Part shown: piece after piece, positions 8,510 through 16,873 of the stretch
Layout of the letters: every line of letters starts with the position of its first letter
Numbering within the stretch: position 1 is the first letter of the stretch
Assembly: GCA_965656445.1 (NCBI GenBank)
Contig: CBFHKO010000007.1
Location: 1 to 64,000, forward strand
Direction of reading: 5' to 3'
From: JAHEJA01 sp965656445
GTDB taxonomy: Bacteria; Pseudomonadota; Alphaproteobacteria; Rhodobacterales; Rhodobacteraceae
Length of the DNA stretch: 64,000 bases
Translations under genes and position numbers: made by a program
The notes under the pieces: model-generated
The model's database searches: none
The model's input: only the letters and a program-made list of their open reading frames with translations
Told to the model about the DNA's origin: nothing

Positions 8510-9112
8510 ATGCAAAAGACTCGCGGTAGGCCAAGACAATTTGATGAGCAAGCCGCCAAACAGGCGGTTCTTGGCGTGTTCTGGGAAAAGGGGTTTGCGG
8601 CGACGTCTCTTGACGATCTTTCAAAGGCGACCGGGATGGTACGGCCAAGTCTTTATGGTGCCTTCGGCTCGAAGGTAGAAATGTACCTCATGTCGATGGA
8701 CGTCTTCCTAGGGACCCTTTCAGAGGTGAGGGCGGGTTTGGCCGCAAGTGAAACTGTCGAGGGTGCGTTTGAAAATTTCTTGCTGGGCATGATCGAGGTC
8801 TATTTCAGCAGCGACACAGACAAACAACTAGGCTGTTTTCTTGTCGGCACGGCGATTGCGCAAGCGCCCTCAAATCCTGAAATTCGTGAGGCGCTGTCAG
8901 CGCGCCTTGAACGGCTCAACAACATGCTGGGAATGACACTTTCCTCATTGGCGCCGCAAGCTACGAAGGCCGATATTGATTTCGCGGTTCAACAGGGGGC
9001 CGCGGTGCTGCATTCGATCGCAGTCCGGGCGAGAGCTGGCGAAAGCCGCGAAACACTTTCAGACTTTGCCATGCAATCTGCCAAATTTATCTCAACACTC
9101 ATGGAGGCTTGA
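8510..9112 (+). CDS. TetR/AcrR-family transcriptional regulator
   Basis: Ligand-responsive DNA-binding repressor, 200 residues. The N-terminal TetR HTH is clear: RGRPRQFDEQAAKQAVLGVF, then FAATSLDDLSKATGMVRPSLYGAFGSK. The C-terminal helical domain (ligand pocket and dimerisation) resembles the class with GCFLVGTA. It heads a three-gene run with a membrane protein and an HD-domain protein; stop and next start are nearly contiguous, so it probably controls its own operon. The inverted repeat at 8458-8489 is a natural operator candidate. The ligand is unknown. Confidence 0.9.
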   Translation: MQKTRGRPRQFDEQAAKQAVLGVFWEKGFAATSLDDLSKATGMVRPSLYGAFGSKVEMYLMSMDVFLGTLSEVRAGLAASETVEGAFENFLLGMIEVYFSSDTDKQLGCFLVGTAIAQAPSNPEIREALSARLERLNNMLGMTLSSLAPQATKADIDFAVQQGAAVLHSIAVRARAGESRETLSDFAMQSAKFISTLMEA

Positions 9113-9117
9113 CCATA

Positions 9118-9651
9118 ATGGCACATCCAAGCATCGCACGATTTTTCGAAGTCGTTACCGAACACCGCAAGATCTTGAACCTGCCGGGATCACCAACCGG
9201 ACGACTGACATCAATATGGGCTAAAGTCATGGTGTTTCCGCAAACGCTTGCCCCTGTCTTGGTGTTGCTTGGAGTGCCAGTGTTGGATGTCATGCTGATC
9301 TTCTTAGCCCGCTTTGCTGCAATGCACGTTGTCTGGTTGCTGGACCGGTACATGCCTTACACCCGCGCTCTTGGGCTCTGCCACTTGGTTACCTTCGGAC
9401 CGCTCTTCGTCTATTTCTCGGTCGAGTTTACATCCGTGTATGCCAATTGGGGCGTGTTCGGGCCGCTCTTTTTGTTCTTCTACGCGACAATCGCGGCCTG
9501 CCTTTACATGGATTTGCGGGATTTGGTCCTGCACATGGCAGGACAGCCCTTTCCGGCCTATATGCGCGATCATCATCGCAACGGTCACATAACGATTGAT
9601 GATCCCCGGATCGAAGAGCCGGTCACCAACTTCAAACGCCTTTTTTGGTAA
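9118..9651 (+). CDS. Hypothetical polytopic membrane protein
   Basis: A 177-residue protein I cannot assign to a family with confidence. Four hydrophobic segments are visible (around VMVFPQTLAPVLVLLGVPVL, VMLIFLARFAAMHVVWLL, LCHLVTFGPLFVYFSV, and VFGPLFLFFYATIAACL), followed by a soluble tail with a His cluster (MRDHHRNGH) that might bind metal. ATG 9118 is chosen because GGAGG lies about 10 bases upstream; a TTG at 9109 overlapping the TetR stop is the alternative. Sandwiched between TetR and HD-domain genes, it is probably co-transcribed with both. Confidence 0.65.
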   Translation: MAHPSIARFFEVVTEHRKILNLPGSPTGRLTSIWAKVMVFPQTLAPVLVLLGVPVLDVMLIFLARFAAMHVVWLLDRYMPYTRALGLCHLVTFGPLFVYFSVEFTSVYANWGVFGPLFLFFYATIAACLYMDLRDLVLHMAGQPFPAYMRDHHRNGHITIDDPRIEEPVTNFKRLFW

Positions 9652-9656
9652 CGAAA

Positions 9657-10373
9657 ATGAAATCAACAGATCCCGGCCGGCCGGCGAAGTCCACGCTAAT
9701 CCCCCGTATGATCAAAATGAAGATCGCAGATCGTGTCAGGCGGTTCAAAATCGCAACCGGCGTTCAAAAACAGCTTGAAGTTCTGCCCGAGGATTGGGCG
9801 ATTCCTGATAGCGCACTTGCGACGAACGCAGCAGCCTTGGCGTATAAACTGTCGTCACCCATGTTGTTTGCCCATGTCCACAGGACATATTGCTTTGCCG
9901 CAGTCCTCGCGGCGCGAAATGGTATGAAATTTGACCGAGAACTTGTCTACGTGGCATCCGTACTGCACGACTTGGGTTTGACGGACAGCCTTGCCAATGA
10001 AGCTGGGTCGTTTGAGTGGGTGGGTGCTAGGCATGCTCGGAAATTCTGCTCTGACGAAAGGCTATCATCAGACAAATGCGACCAAGTGCACGATGCGGTG
10101 GCGCTGCATTCTTCGGTTCACCTTGCCCCCAAACGCGAGCCAGAAGTCGCGTTGGTACACTACGGTGCGGCGCTGGATTTGCTCGGGCTGAGGCTCGACG
10201 AAATCCCCAAGCCCGATCTTGAGAAGATATTGGAGCTTTATGACAGAACAGACTTCAAATGTGCTTTCGGCAAATGCCTTCAACGCCAGGCCGATTTCAA
10301 GCCACAAAGCCATATTGCAGGAAGCGTCGATATAGGCTTCCTAAAGCGGATTCGTGAGACTATTGACTATTAA
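9657..10373 (+). CDS. HD-domain protein (metal-dependent phosphohydrolase fold)
   Basis: A 238-residue HD-superfamily protein. The H-HD-D pattern is visible: His in AHVHRTYCFA, HD in ASVLHDLGLTD, and Asp in HYGAALDLLG, with extra His residues (ARHARKF, ALHSSVHLA). The pattern resembles the branch that includes cyanamide hydratase-like enzymes more than nucleotide phosphodiesterases; this is an inference. ATG 9657 is preferred to a TTG at 9645 inside the previous gene; another ATG at 9708 is possible. Last gene of the TetR cassette. Confidence 0.72.
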   Translation: MKSTDPGRPAKSTLIPRMIKMKIADRVRRFKIATGVQKQLEVLPEDWAIPDSALATNAAALAYKLSSPMLFAHVHRTYCFAAVLAARNGMKFDRELVYVASVLHDLGLTDSLANEAGSFEWVGARHARKFCSDERLSSDKCDQVHDAVALHSSVHLAPKREPEVALVHYGAALDLLGLRLDEIPKPDLEKILELYDRTDFKCAFGKCLQRQADFKPQSHIAGSVDIGFLKRIRETIDY

Positions 10374-10400
10374 CTATATTGCATGAGCGGGATGGCAATA

Positions 10401-10460
10401 GGCGGCATTGCGGCCATTGGCACAATCGTAGCGAAGGTCGGCTGCGTCCGCATTGCCGCC
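10401..10460. repeat. GC-rich imperfect inverted repeat
   Basis: GGCGGCATTGCGG and CCGCATTGCCGCC pair over 13 bases with one central mismatch around a 34-base loop, in the 151-base gap between the convergent HD-domain and idi genes. It could end both transcripts as an RNA hairpin, although no T-run follows, or be a dispersed palindromic repeat. Confidence 0.5.
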
Positions 10461-10524
10461 ATTTCTTAATGCCCAGTATCAATGAGATTGGGGGTTCAAA
10501 ACAAATGAGAACGGGCGCGCAATG

Positions 10525-11055
10525 TCATGAATTTTTGTACTTGGCAAACAATTGATCAAAGTGCTTCGCTACATAAATCTGGAACCACTTTGTGAACTCT
10601 TCAGGCTGCAGTCGCGCTTGATCACGAAGTGTGTCGATTTCGACCCAACGCACATCCATAACTTCATCAGGATTTGGAGTGACCGTCGGCTGTGTCGCAC
10701 TTCGCGCGATGAAGCAATCGACAATTTCGTGTTCGATCATATCGTTTCCGACGTCTGCGCGATATTCCAATTGATCAACATAGCTGAGATCAACACCCGA
10801 CATTCCCAATTCATCCGATAACCGCCGTGTGGCGCAGTCGGCAGGCGCCTCATTCCAATCAGGATGGGTGCAACAAGTATTGGCCCACAACCCCGGTGAA
10901 TGATATTTTCCCAAGGCCCGTTTTTGGATCAACAGTTCCGTTTCGCAAAAAACAAAGACGGATACTGCCTTGTGTTTTAGGCCGCGCTTGTGAACGTCAA
11001 GCTTTTCCACAGGACAGAGTACACCATCAACCCACGCTGGTATCATGATTTCCAT
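10525..11055 (-). CDS. idi: Isopentenyl-diphosphate delta-isomerase, type I
   Basis: Interconverts IPP and DMAPP for isoprenoid synthesis. It is a Nudix-fold enzyme with the catalytic Cys in NTCCTHP and the acidic metal/catalytic residues in RRLSDELGM and YRADVGNDMIEHE. The frame is open 84 bases further upstream, but ATG 11055 has GGAGGA at ideal spacing, giving 176 residues, the usual size. In many phototrophic relatives idi sits in a carotenoid/photosynthesis cluster; here its neighbours are an HD protein and a sugar-acid cluster. It lies 86 bases downstream of the FAH gene on the same strand. Confidence 0.92.
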   Translation of the reverse strand: MEIMIPAWVDGVLCPVEKLDVHKRGLKHKAVSVFVFCETELLIQKRALGKYHSPGLWANTCCTHPDWNEAPADCATRRLSDELGMSGVDLSYVDQLEYRADVGNDMIEHEIVDCFIARSATQPTVTPNPDEVMDVRWVEIDTLRDQARLQPEEFTKWFQIYVAKHFDQLFAKYKNS

Positions 11056-11141
11056 CTCTGTCCTCCGCTCAAATTCGGCCTGTCCTACCCTAATATTTTG
11101 CGATGACCAAGAGTGCAAATCGAAAGACGTCGCGCGCAAAC

Positions 11142-11987
11142 CTAGTCCGCTGCTTGGGCCAACTGACGCTGAGATCCAAGGCCTTGAACAGTCAATTCCA
11201 TAACATCGCCAGCACGCAAGAAACGTTGTGGTGACATTCCCATACCAACACCGCTTGGTGTTCCGGTTGCGATAATGTCCCCTGGCATGAGCTGCATGAA
11301 CTGGCTCATGTAGGACACAACTTCACGAACAGAAAAGATCATATCTGAGGTGTTAGAATTTTGGACTTTCTCACCGTTCAAAGACAGTTCGAGGTCGAGG
11401 TTTTGAGGGTCTTCGATGTCGTCTGCTGTTACAAACCATGGACCGACAGGTCCAAAGGTGGGGGCTGATTTGCCCTTGATCCATTGACCGCCTCGCTCTG
11501 CTTGAAATTCGCGCTCTGAGACGTCATTGATGGTGCAATACCCTGCTACATAATCCAAAGCATCCGCTTCATCGACGTAAAGAGCAGGCTTGCCAATGAT
11601 AACTCCGAGCTCGACTTCCCAATCCGTTTTGGTTGATTTGCGCGGAATGATCACGGGATCATTTGGACCCGATAGGCAGGACGTCGCCTTGGAAAACAAT
11701 ATGGGTTCTTTTGGGATGGCCATACCTGTTTCGTGAGCGTGTTTGGTATAGTTTAACCCAACGCAAAAGAAATTCGGAACTGAGGCAAGGCAAGAGCCAA
11801 TGCGTGCCTCTTTTGGAGCCAAAGGCAAGTTCTCGATATTCAGGTTTTGAATGTCGCTCAACCCACCTGAGGCGATTAGGCTGCTGTCAATATCGCTAAC
11901 GATGCCTGACAAATCCCGCAAATTTCCGTCCTTATCCAAGACACCAGGCTTTTCGTCCCCAATGGGCCCAAATCGAACAAGTTTCAT
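11142..11987 (-). CDS. FAH-family hydrolase (diketo-sugar-acid type)
   Basis: Fumarylacetoacetate hydrolase-family enzyme of 281 residues, close in pattern to 2,4-didehydro-3-deoxy-L-rhamnonate/fuconate hydrolases that databases often mislabel ureidoglycolate lyase. The metal triad is visible as Glu/Glu in DWEVELGVIIG with a downstream Asp, plus the active-site stretch GKSAPTFGPVGPWF and the C-terminal TGTPSGVGMG. It would split a 2,4-diketo-3-deoxy acid into pyruvate and a hydroxy acid. AGGACG precedes the ATG. It is the last catabolic gene of a three-gene minus-strand run with the SDR and the beta-hydroxyacid dehydrogenase. Confidence 0.85.
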   Translation of the reverse strand: MKLVRFGPIGDEKPGVLDKDGNLRDLSGIVSDIDSSLIASGGLSDIQNLNIENLPLAPKEARIGSCLASVPNFFCVGLNYTKHAHETGMAIPKEPILFSKATSCLSGPNDPVIIPRKSTKTDWEVELGVIIGKPALYVDEADALDYVAGYCTINDVSEREFQAERGGQWIKGKSAPTFGPVGPWFVTADDIEDPQNLDLELSLNGEKVQNSNTSDMIFSVREVVSYMSQFMQLMPGDIIATGTPSGVGMGMSPQRFLRAGDVMELTVQGLGSQRQLAQAAD

Positions 11988-12023
11988 ATGACGTCCTTTC
12001 TTTGTTAACCCTCAAGGGTCACT

Positions 12024-12758
12024 CTATCCTCTGCCAATATACGGCATGTTTGTCGCCATGACGGTCATGAATTGAACATTCGCATCTAAAGGCAGTCCTG
12101 CCATATGCAGTACGGAATTGGCAACATTAGAGACATCCATGACGGGTTCAACGGCGATTGTTCCGTCCGCTTGGGGCATTCCCGTGGTCATCTTTTGTGC
12201 CATATCGGTGAGGGCATTCCCAATGTCGATTTGACCACAAGCGATATTAAATGGCCGCCCATCAAGGCTAAAGGATTTGGTCAGTCCCGTTATCGCATGT
12301 TTGGACGCCGTATAGGGCGCAGAGCCCCAGCGTGGAACATAAGACGACACGGAGCCGTTGTTTATGATGCGCCCCCCTTGCGGGTCTTGGGTTTTCATCC
12401 GTGCGAAAGCGGCGCGCCCACAAATGAAGGACCCTGTTAGGTTGATATCAATGCATCGACGCCAATCTTCGACAGAGATTTCATCGGGCCTCGCGCCGAA
12501 CACGGACACACCGGCATTGTTGAACAAACAGTCGATGCGCCCCCATTCACCCATCGCCTTATCAAAGCTTTGATCAATCGCCAGTTCATCTGTGACATCA
12601 GAGGGCAAGATCAGCGCGTTTTCATTATCCTTGGCTGTTTCAAAGAGCTTGTCTTCTTGACGACCAATTAGGCCAACGTGCCATCCGTTATCTAAGAACA
12701 CCCGTGCCGTCGCGCGGCCTATGCCGCCTCCGGCACCTGTTATGAGGATTGATTTCAT
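12024..12758 (-). CDS. Short-chain dehydrogenase/reductase (SDR)
   Basis: Classical SDR of 244 residues. The cofactor loop is GAGGGIGRA near residue 8, NNAG is near residue 85, the catalytic Ser lies in NNGSVSS, and YTASKHA carries the Tyr and Lys. Within this cluster it most likely oxidises a hydroxyl on a sugar acid, for example forming the 2,4-diketo substrate of the FAH hydrolase; that is inferred from context. Its start overlaps the stop of the upstream dehydrogenase gene by four bases. Confidence 0.87.
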   Translation of the reverse strand: MKSILITGAGGGIGRATARVFLDNGWHVGLIGRQEDKLFETAKDNENALILPSDVTDELAIDQSFDKAMGEWGRIDCLFNNAGVSVFGARPDEISVEDWRRCIDINLTGSFICGRAAFARMKTQDPQGGRIINNGSVSSYVPRWGSAPYTASKHAITGLTKSFSLDGRPFNIACGQIDIGNALTDMAQKMTTGMPQADGTIAVEPVMDVSNVANSVLHMAGLPLDANVQFMTVMATNMPYIGRG

Positions 12759-13699
12759 GTATCTTGGCCCCCGTTTTTCTTGTCTGTGTCCGCGACCACT
12801 TGACCGAGATCGAGGCCATTCATACGCCCGACATGATCCGACAGCATGGGGACAAAATCGGCCGAACCACCGACGGCTTGGGCATGGGTGTAATAATGAC
12901 GCGCGGCCGCGGCCATGACATTCATCGTGCCTGCATCATTTGCCATAGCGTTCACATATCGAATGTCTTTGCTCATGTTTTCTATGGTGAATTTATGGGC
13001 ATTCTCGTCTCTGTCACAGACGTATTGCATAAAAGTATCAAAGAACCCGTTTCCCAATCGGCTTGACCCAATGACTTGGCGGAACGTGTGCGGTGAAATG
13101 CCGACTTTGGCACCTAACACAGTTGCCTCAGAATAGAGCGCTGCATAGGAGGCGGCCAAGAAATTCATAAGCAATTTCATTTTATGACCTGACCCAACCG
13201 CGCCCACATGAGTGATGGACCCAGCCCAACAATCGATAACGGGGCTCACAGTATTGAACACGTCTTGATCCGCGCCGACCATGGCATCCAGTGTACCAGC
13301 TTCGGCTTCTTTTGGGGTTCTGCCTAATGGGGCATCAACCAAGTGGATACCTTTTTGCGCAAGATCAGCCGCAAGGGAAAGAGTGGATGTTGGGTCAGAT
13401 GTGCTTGTGTCAATGATGATTTGACCTGAACGGCCATGCTCGAACAGACCTGCGTTTCCGCGAATAACCTGTTCAACTTGTTTGGAATTCGACAAACAGA
13501 GATGAATGATGTCACAGTGTTCCGCCATGTCCTTAAGGGAGGTGGCTTCGTTGGCGCCCATAGCCACAAGGCTGTCCACTGGGGTGCGGTTGCGATTACC
13601 CATTACCCAGAGGTCATATCCATTCTGGAGAATGTTTTTGGACATGCCATGCCCCATATAGCCAACCCCAATAAATCCAATTGTCGGTTTCGTTGTCAT
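12755..13699 (-). CDS. NAD-binding beta-hydroxyacid dehydrogenase (HIBADH family)
   Basis: A 314-residue member of the 3-hydroxyisobutyrate / tartronate semialdehyde reductase family. The Rossmann motif GVGYMGHGMSKN is at residue ~12, the substrate-binding DAPLGRTPKEAEAGTLDAMVG in the middle, and the catalytic Lys in GSGHKMKLLMNF. First gene of the minus-strand run, divergent from the SMP-30 gene across about 160 bases that must hold both promoters. Its likely role is reducing or oxidising a 2-hydroxy acid or semialdehyde in the same pathway. Confidence 0.87.
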   Translation of the reverse strand: MTTKPTIGFIGVGYMGHGMSKNILQNGYDLWVMGNRNRTPVDSLVAMGANEATSLKDMAEHCDIIHLCLSNSKQVEQVIRGNAGLFEHGRSGQIIIDTSTSDPTSTLSLAADLAQKGIHLVDAPLGRTPKEAEAGTLDAMVGADQDVFNTVSPVIDCWAGSITHVGAVGSGHKMKLLMNFLAASYAALYSEATVLGAKVGISPHTFRQVIGSSRLGNGFFDTFMQYVCDRDENAHKFTIENMSKDIRYVNAMANDAGTMNVMAAAARHYYTHAQAVGGSADFVPMLSDHVGRMNGLDLGQVVADTDKKNGGQDT

Positions 13700-13862
13700 G
13701 TCATGTGTCTCCGTTGATCTAGGAACTACCCTAACTCAGAAATATCCTCTGACAATGGGAATTCCACTTTGGGGGGATTGGATCTTATTTATTGACCCTA
13801 TTGTGTGAGTGTGCGGTATTGGGCCAAGACCAACTGCGAACTTGGACAAAAGCAAAAGGACA

Positions 13863-14717
13863 ATGAAGATGACTGCGCGTATTTTCGACACAACTCTGTG
13901 TTCTTTGGGCGAAGGCCCGCTTTGGCATCCAATACGACAATCGCTGTTTTGGTTCGATATAAATGGGCACAGGATGTATGAAAAACGCGACGGTCACCTG
14001 ACGTCTTGGCAGTTCGATAACTTTGTAAGTGCCGCGGGTTGGGTGGACGACACACATCTATTGATCGCCAAAAAGGGAGCATTGATTTCCTTTGATCTGG
14101 ACACAGGCACGGAACAGGTTCTGCATGCCCTTGAGGACGATAACCCCATAACGCGACCAAATGATGGGCGTGCTGATCCTTGGGGTGGGTTTTGGATTGG
14201 AACGATGGGTATCGATTTAGAACCCAAAGCCGGAACCATTTATCGCTACTACAAGGGTGAGTTACGCCCGTTGTTTACAAAGTGGACCATTCCAAATGCG
14301 ACATGTTTTTCCCCTTGTGGCAGTTTTGCCTATTTCACTGACACACCAGTGGCAAAAATTTGGCGTCAAAGATTGGATAGAGATGGCTGGCCCGATGGCG
14401 AAGCAGAGCTGTTCTTAGATTTGTCCAAGGGCGATTATCGTCCCGATGGTGCTGTGGTGGATTCACGCGGCCACATTTGGATTGCGCATTATGGGTATTC
14501 CAAGGTCACTGAATTTTCCGCAGAAGGTGACGCATTGCAAGTTGTTCACACACCTGCGTCACAGACGACCTGCCCCGCTTTTGGCGGTGTAGATTTATCA
14601 ACGCTCTATGTCACGAGTGCGCGACAGCAACTTGATGCGCCTGCGGATGCAGATGGACAGGTGATCGAAGTTTCGCTGGATGTGCGCGGTCAACAAGAAC
14701 ACCAAGTGATCTTATAA
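13863..14717 (+). CDS. SMP-30/gluconolactonase family lactonase
   Basis: Six-bladed beta-propeller lactonase of 284 residues. Metal-binding positions are visible: Glu in LGEGPLW, Asn in RPNDGRADPWGGFWIGTM, Asn in NATCFSP, and Asp in RPDGAVVDSRGHIW. It hydrolyses an aldonolactone to the open acid. The frame is open upstream to a GTG at 13809; ATG 13863 gives a normal N-terminus. Divergent from the dehydrogenase/SDR/FAH genes, it would provide the acid they process. Its 3' end overlaps the convergent isomerase-like gene by six bases. Confidence 0.85.
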   Translation: MKMTARIFDTTLCSLGEGPLWHPIRQSLFWFDINGHRMYEKRDGHLTSWQFDNFVSAAGWVDDTHLLIAKKGALISFDLDTGTEQVLHALEDDNPITRPNDGRADPWGGFWIGTMGIDLEPKAGTIYRYYKGELRPLFTKWTIPNATCFSPCGSFAYFTDTPVAKIWRQRLDRDGWPDGEAELFLDLSKGDYRPDGAVVDSRGHIWIAHYGYSKVTEFSAEGDALQVVHTPASQTTCPAFGGVDLSTLYVTSARQQLDAPADADGQVIEVSLDVRGQQEHQVIL

Positions 14718-15500
14718 CCCCTGACGAAAGCGGCGCATCCATCCAAGGCTGAGATCTGTTGGACCATTCGGTTTATACTCTGCGCCAAAAGTTTGTCTCC
14801 AACCCAGTGCAACCATTGTTTCAAATAACCGCTTGAAATCAAATCCGTCTGCAGTGGGTGCTGTGCGGTTAGGGGGATCGGCGAATTGGACGTGGCCGAT
14901 ATAGGGCAGAGCTGTCTTGAACGCGGATAAGATATCCCCTTCCATTCGGGCGACATGATAGCAATCAAACATCAATCTCAAATTATCCGCTCCAACGGCG
15001 TCAATAATGCTGACTGCTTGTGATGGTGTTGTCAGAAAATAATCGGGCGTGTCAAAGGTATTCAAAGGCTCAATCAGGATTGAGAGATTGGCTTGCGCTG
15101 CTTGTTCACAAGCATAGCGCAGGTTGTTAATGAAAGTAGAACGCGCATCTGACGACGTTGTAATCCCAGCCATGACATGGACGAAGGGCGCGTTGACTTC
15201 AGCGGCATAGTCAACCGCTTGATCAATTGAGCGACGCGCATCACTTTGACGATTGGGAAGCGCACAAAGGCCCATTTCCCCTTTGGCTGTATCCCCTCGG
15301 ACGGTATTCAAGCTCAGCAGGCGAAGGCCAGTGTCGCTTAAGGCCTGCGCGACATCAGGGGCTGGCGTATCATACGGCCAGTGGCATTCCACGGCATCAA
15401 ATCCAGCACGATGAGCGGCATGAATTGCGTCAATGAGAGAAAGTTCTGTCCATAGAAATCCCAAATTCGCCGAAAATTTCAAAGAACTATCACTGCTCAT
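14712..15500 (-). CDS. Hydroxypyruvate isomerase-like TIM-barrel protein
   Basis: Xylose-isomerase-like TIM barrel of 262 residues in the Hyi/OtnI group. Marks are FSANLGFLWTE at the N-terminus, FDAVECHWPYD, the metal-binding Glu in ILIEPLNTFDTPDYFL, DCYHVARMEGD, and HVQFADPPNR with GAEYKPNG at the end. Such enzymes isomerise hydroxypyruvate/tartronate semialdehyde or 2-oxo-tetronates. It is convergent with the lactonase gene with a six-base overlap, so it belongs to a separate transcript of the same catabolic neighbourhood. Confidence 0.82.
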   Translation of the reverse strand: MSSDSSLKFSANLGFLWTELSLIDAIHAAHRAGFDAVECHWPYDTPAPDVAQALSDTGLRLLSLNTVRGDTAKGEMGLCALPNRQSDARRSIDQAVDYAAEVNAPFVHVMAGITTSSDARSTFINNLRYACEQAAQANLSILIEPLNTFDTPDYFLTTPSQAVSIIDAVGADNLRLMFDCYHVARMEGDILSAFKTALPYIGHVQFADPPNRTAPTADGFDFKRLFETMVALGWRQTFGAEYKPNGPTDLSLGWMRRFRQGL

Positions 15501-15582
15501 TTGCCGTATCCAAGATTAGCAATCCTACGTTTCCCTCAAAGAGTATCCTTGTAATCCCACAACAAATTTTGCAATCATCAAA

Positions 15583-15594
15583 TCTCACGTGAGA
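15583..15594. promoter_or_regulatory. 12-bp palindrome upstream of aminotransferase gene
   Basis: TCTCACGTGAGA is a perfect palindrome ending 11 bases before the aminotransferase ATG and abutting its ribosome-binding region (GAGAGGAAATGGC). It could be an operator or a small hairpin that affects initiation. Chance occurrence is not excluded. Confidence 0.3.
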
Positions 15595-15605
15595 GAGGAA
15601 ATGGC

Positions 15606-16784
15606 ATGTCCAAGCTACAATTTGCACAAAGTGTATCCCGACTAGGAACTGAATCCGCTTTTGTGGTTTTGGCGCGTGCTCAAAAACTGGCGGCGCAAGG
15701 ACAAGACATCATCAATTTGGGTATTGGCCAACCTGATTTTTCAACACCTGAACATATTGTGGAGGCTGGGATAAAGGCGCTTCGCGATGGGCATCATGGA
15801 TACACGCCCGCAAATGGGCTTCCTCAGTTACGCGAGGCCGTTGCTCGTGACCTCAACAGACGCCATAGCGTCGAGGTGAACCCTGATAACGTTGTCGCCG
15901 TCCCGGGTGGAAAGCCAACGATGTTCTTTGCAATCACGCTCTTTGGTGAACCAGGCGCAGAGATCATGTATCCAAATCCAGGGTTTCCAATTTATGAATC
16001 CGTCATCCGCTATTCCGGCGCGACCCCTGTTCCGATAAAATTACGTGAGGAGAATGGATTTGCGTTTAATGCAGAAGAAGTGCTGTCGCAGATCACTCCG
16101 AAAACGCGATTGATCATCATAAATAGTCCTGCAAATCCGACGGGCGGGGTTACCCCAAAAGAAGAAATTGATAAATTTGTTGCGGGGCTTGAGGCCCATC
16201 CAAATGTCGCGATTCTATCGGATGAAATCTATTCTCGCATGCTTTATGATGGTCGCGAACATGTGAGCCTGTTGCAATATCCTGAAATTCGGGATCGGCT
16301 GATCATGCTAGACGGGTGGTCAAAAACCTACGCAATGACGGGTTGGCGGCTTGGCTATGCTGTTTGGCCAGATAGCGCTGTTGAGCATGTCACACGGCTT
16401 TGTATTAATGACCATTCCTGTGTCAACGCGCCAACGCAGTTTGCGGGGATTGCCGCGCTTGATGGACCTCAGGATGCCGTTGATGAGATGATGGTGCAAT
16501 TCGATCACCGTCGCAAAATCATTGTCGAAGGTTTGAACAATCTGCCGGGCGTGACCTGCACGGATTCTGCAGGTGCCTTTTATGCCTTTCCTAATATTTC
16601 GGGGACAGGGTTAACCGCAACACAAGCGCAAGATTTGTTTTTGGAAAAAGCAGGCGTTGCCACCGTTGCAGGAACCAGCTTTGGCGCGATGGGCGAAGGC
16701 TATGTTCGGTTCTCTTACGCAAATAGCGCGGACAATATTAAGCAGGCTCTTGAGCGCATCGGAGCTGTGTTGGCAAAGGCCTAG
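15606..16784 (+). CDS. PLP-dependent aminotransferase, class I/II
   Basis: Fold-type I aminotransferase of 392 residues in the aspartate/aromatic aminotransferase group. PLP contacts are visible: the NSPANPTGG loop, SDEIYSRMLYDG, the Schiff-base Lys in DGWSKTYAMTGWRLGY, and the C-terminal substrate Arg in GYVRFSYANS. Amino-acid specificity cannot be read from sequence. It is monocistronic, divergent from the isomerase-like gene, and ends about 90 bases before the L,D-transpeptidase gene. Confidence 0.88.
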   Translation: MSKLQFAQSVSRLGTESAFVVLARAQKLAAQGQDIINLGIGQPDFSTPEHIVEAGIKALRDGHHGYTPANGLPQLREAVARDLNRRHSVEVNPDNVVAVPGGKPTMFFAITLFGEPGAEIMYPNPGFPIYESVIRYSGATPVPIKLREENGFAFNAEEVLSQITPKTRLIIINSPANPTGGVTPKEEIDKFVAGLEAHPNVAILSDEIYSRMLYDGREHVSLLQYPEIRDRLIMLDGWSKTYAMTGWRLGYAVWPDSAVEHVTRLCINDHSCVNAPTQFAGIAALDGPQDAVDEMMVQFDHRRKIIVEGLNNLPGVTCTDSAGAFYAFPNISGTGLTATQAQDLFLEKAGVATVAGTSFGAMGEGYVRFSYANSADNIKQALERIGAVLAKA

Positions 16785-16873
16785 TTCTTTTCTCCAAGAA
16801 CAAGAATTTTGATTGACGACACGCCTTTTGGCTGTTCTTGTACCCAAAGGTATAGTTTGGGTGAGGGAGCGGT

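Noticed and set aside
11142..11987. Ureidoglycolate lyase
   Set aside because: Common database label for this FAH branch, but no purine-catabolic genes are nearby, and the neighbours are sugar-acid enzymes.
16795..16840. CAAGAACA/TGTTCTTG inverted repeat after the aminotransferase gene
   Set aside because: Eight base pairs around a 30-base loop with no T-tract is too weak to call a terminator or operator.
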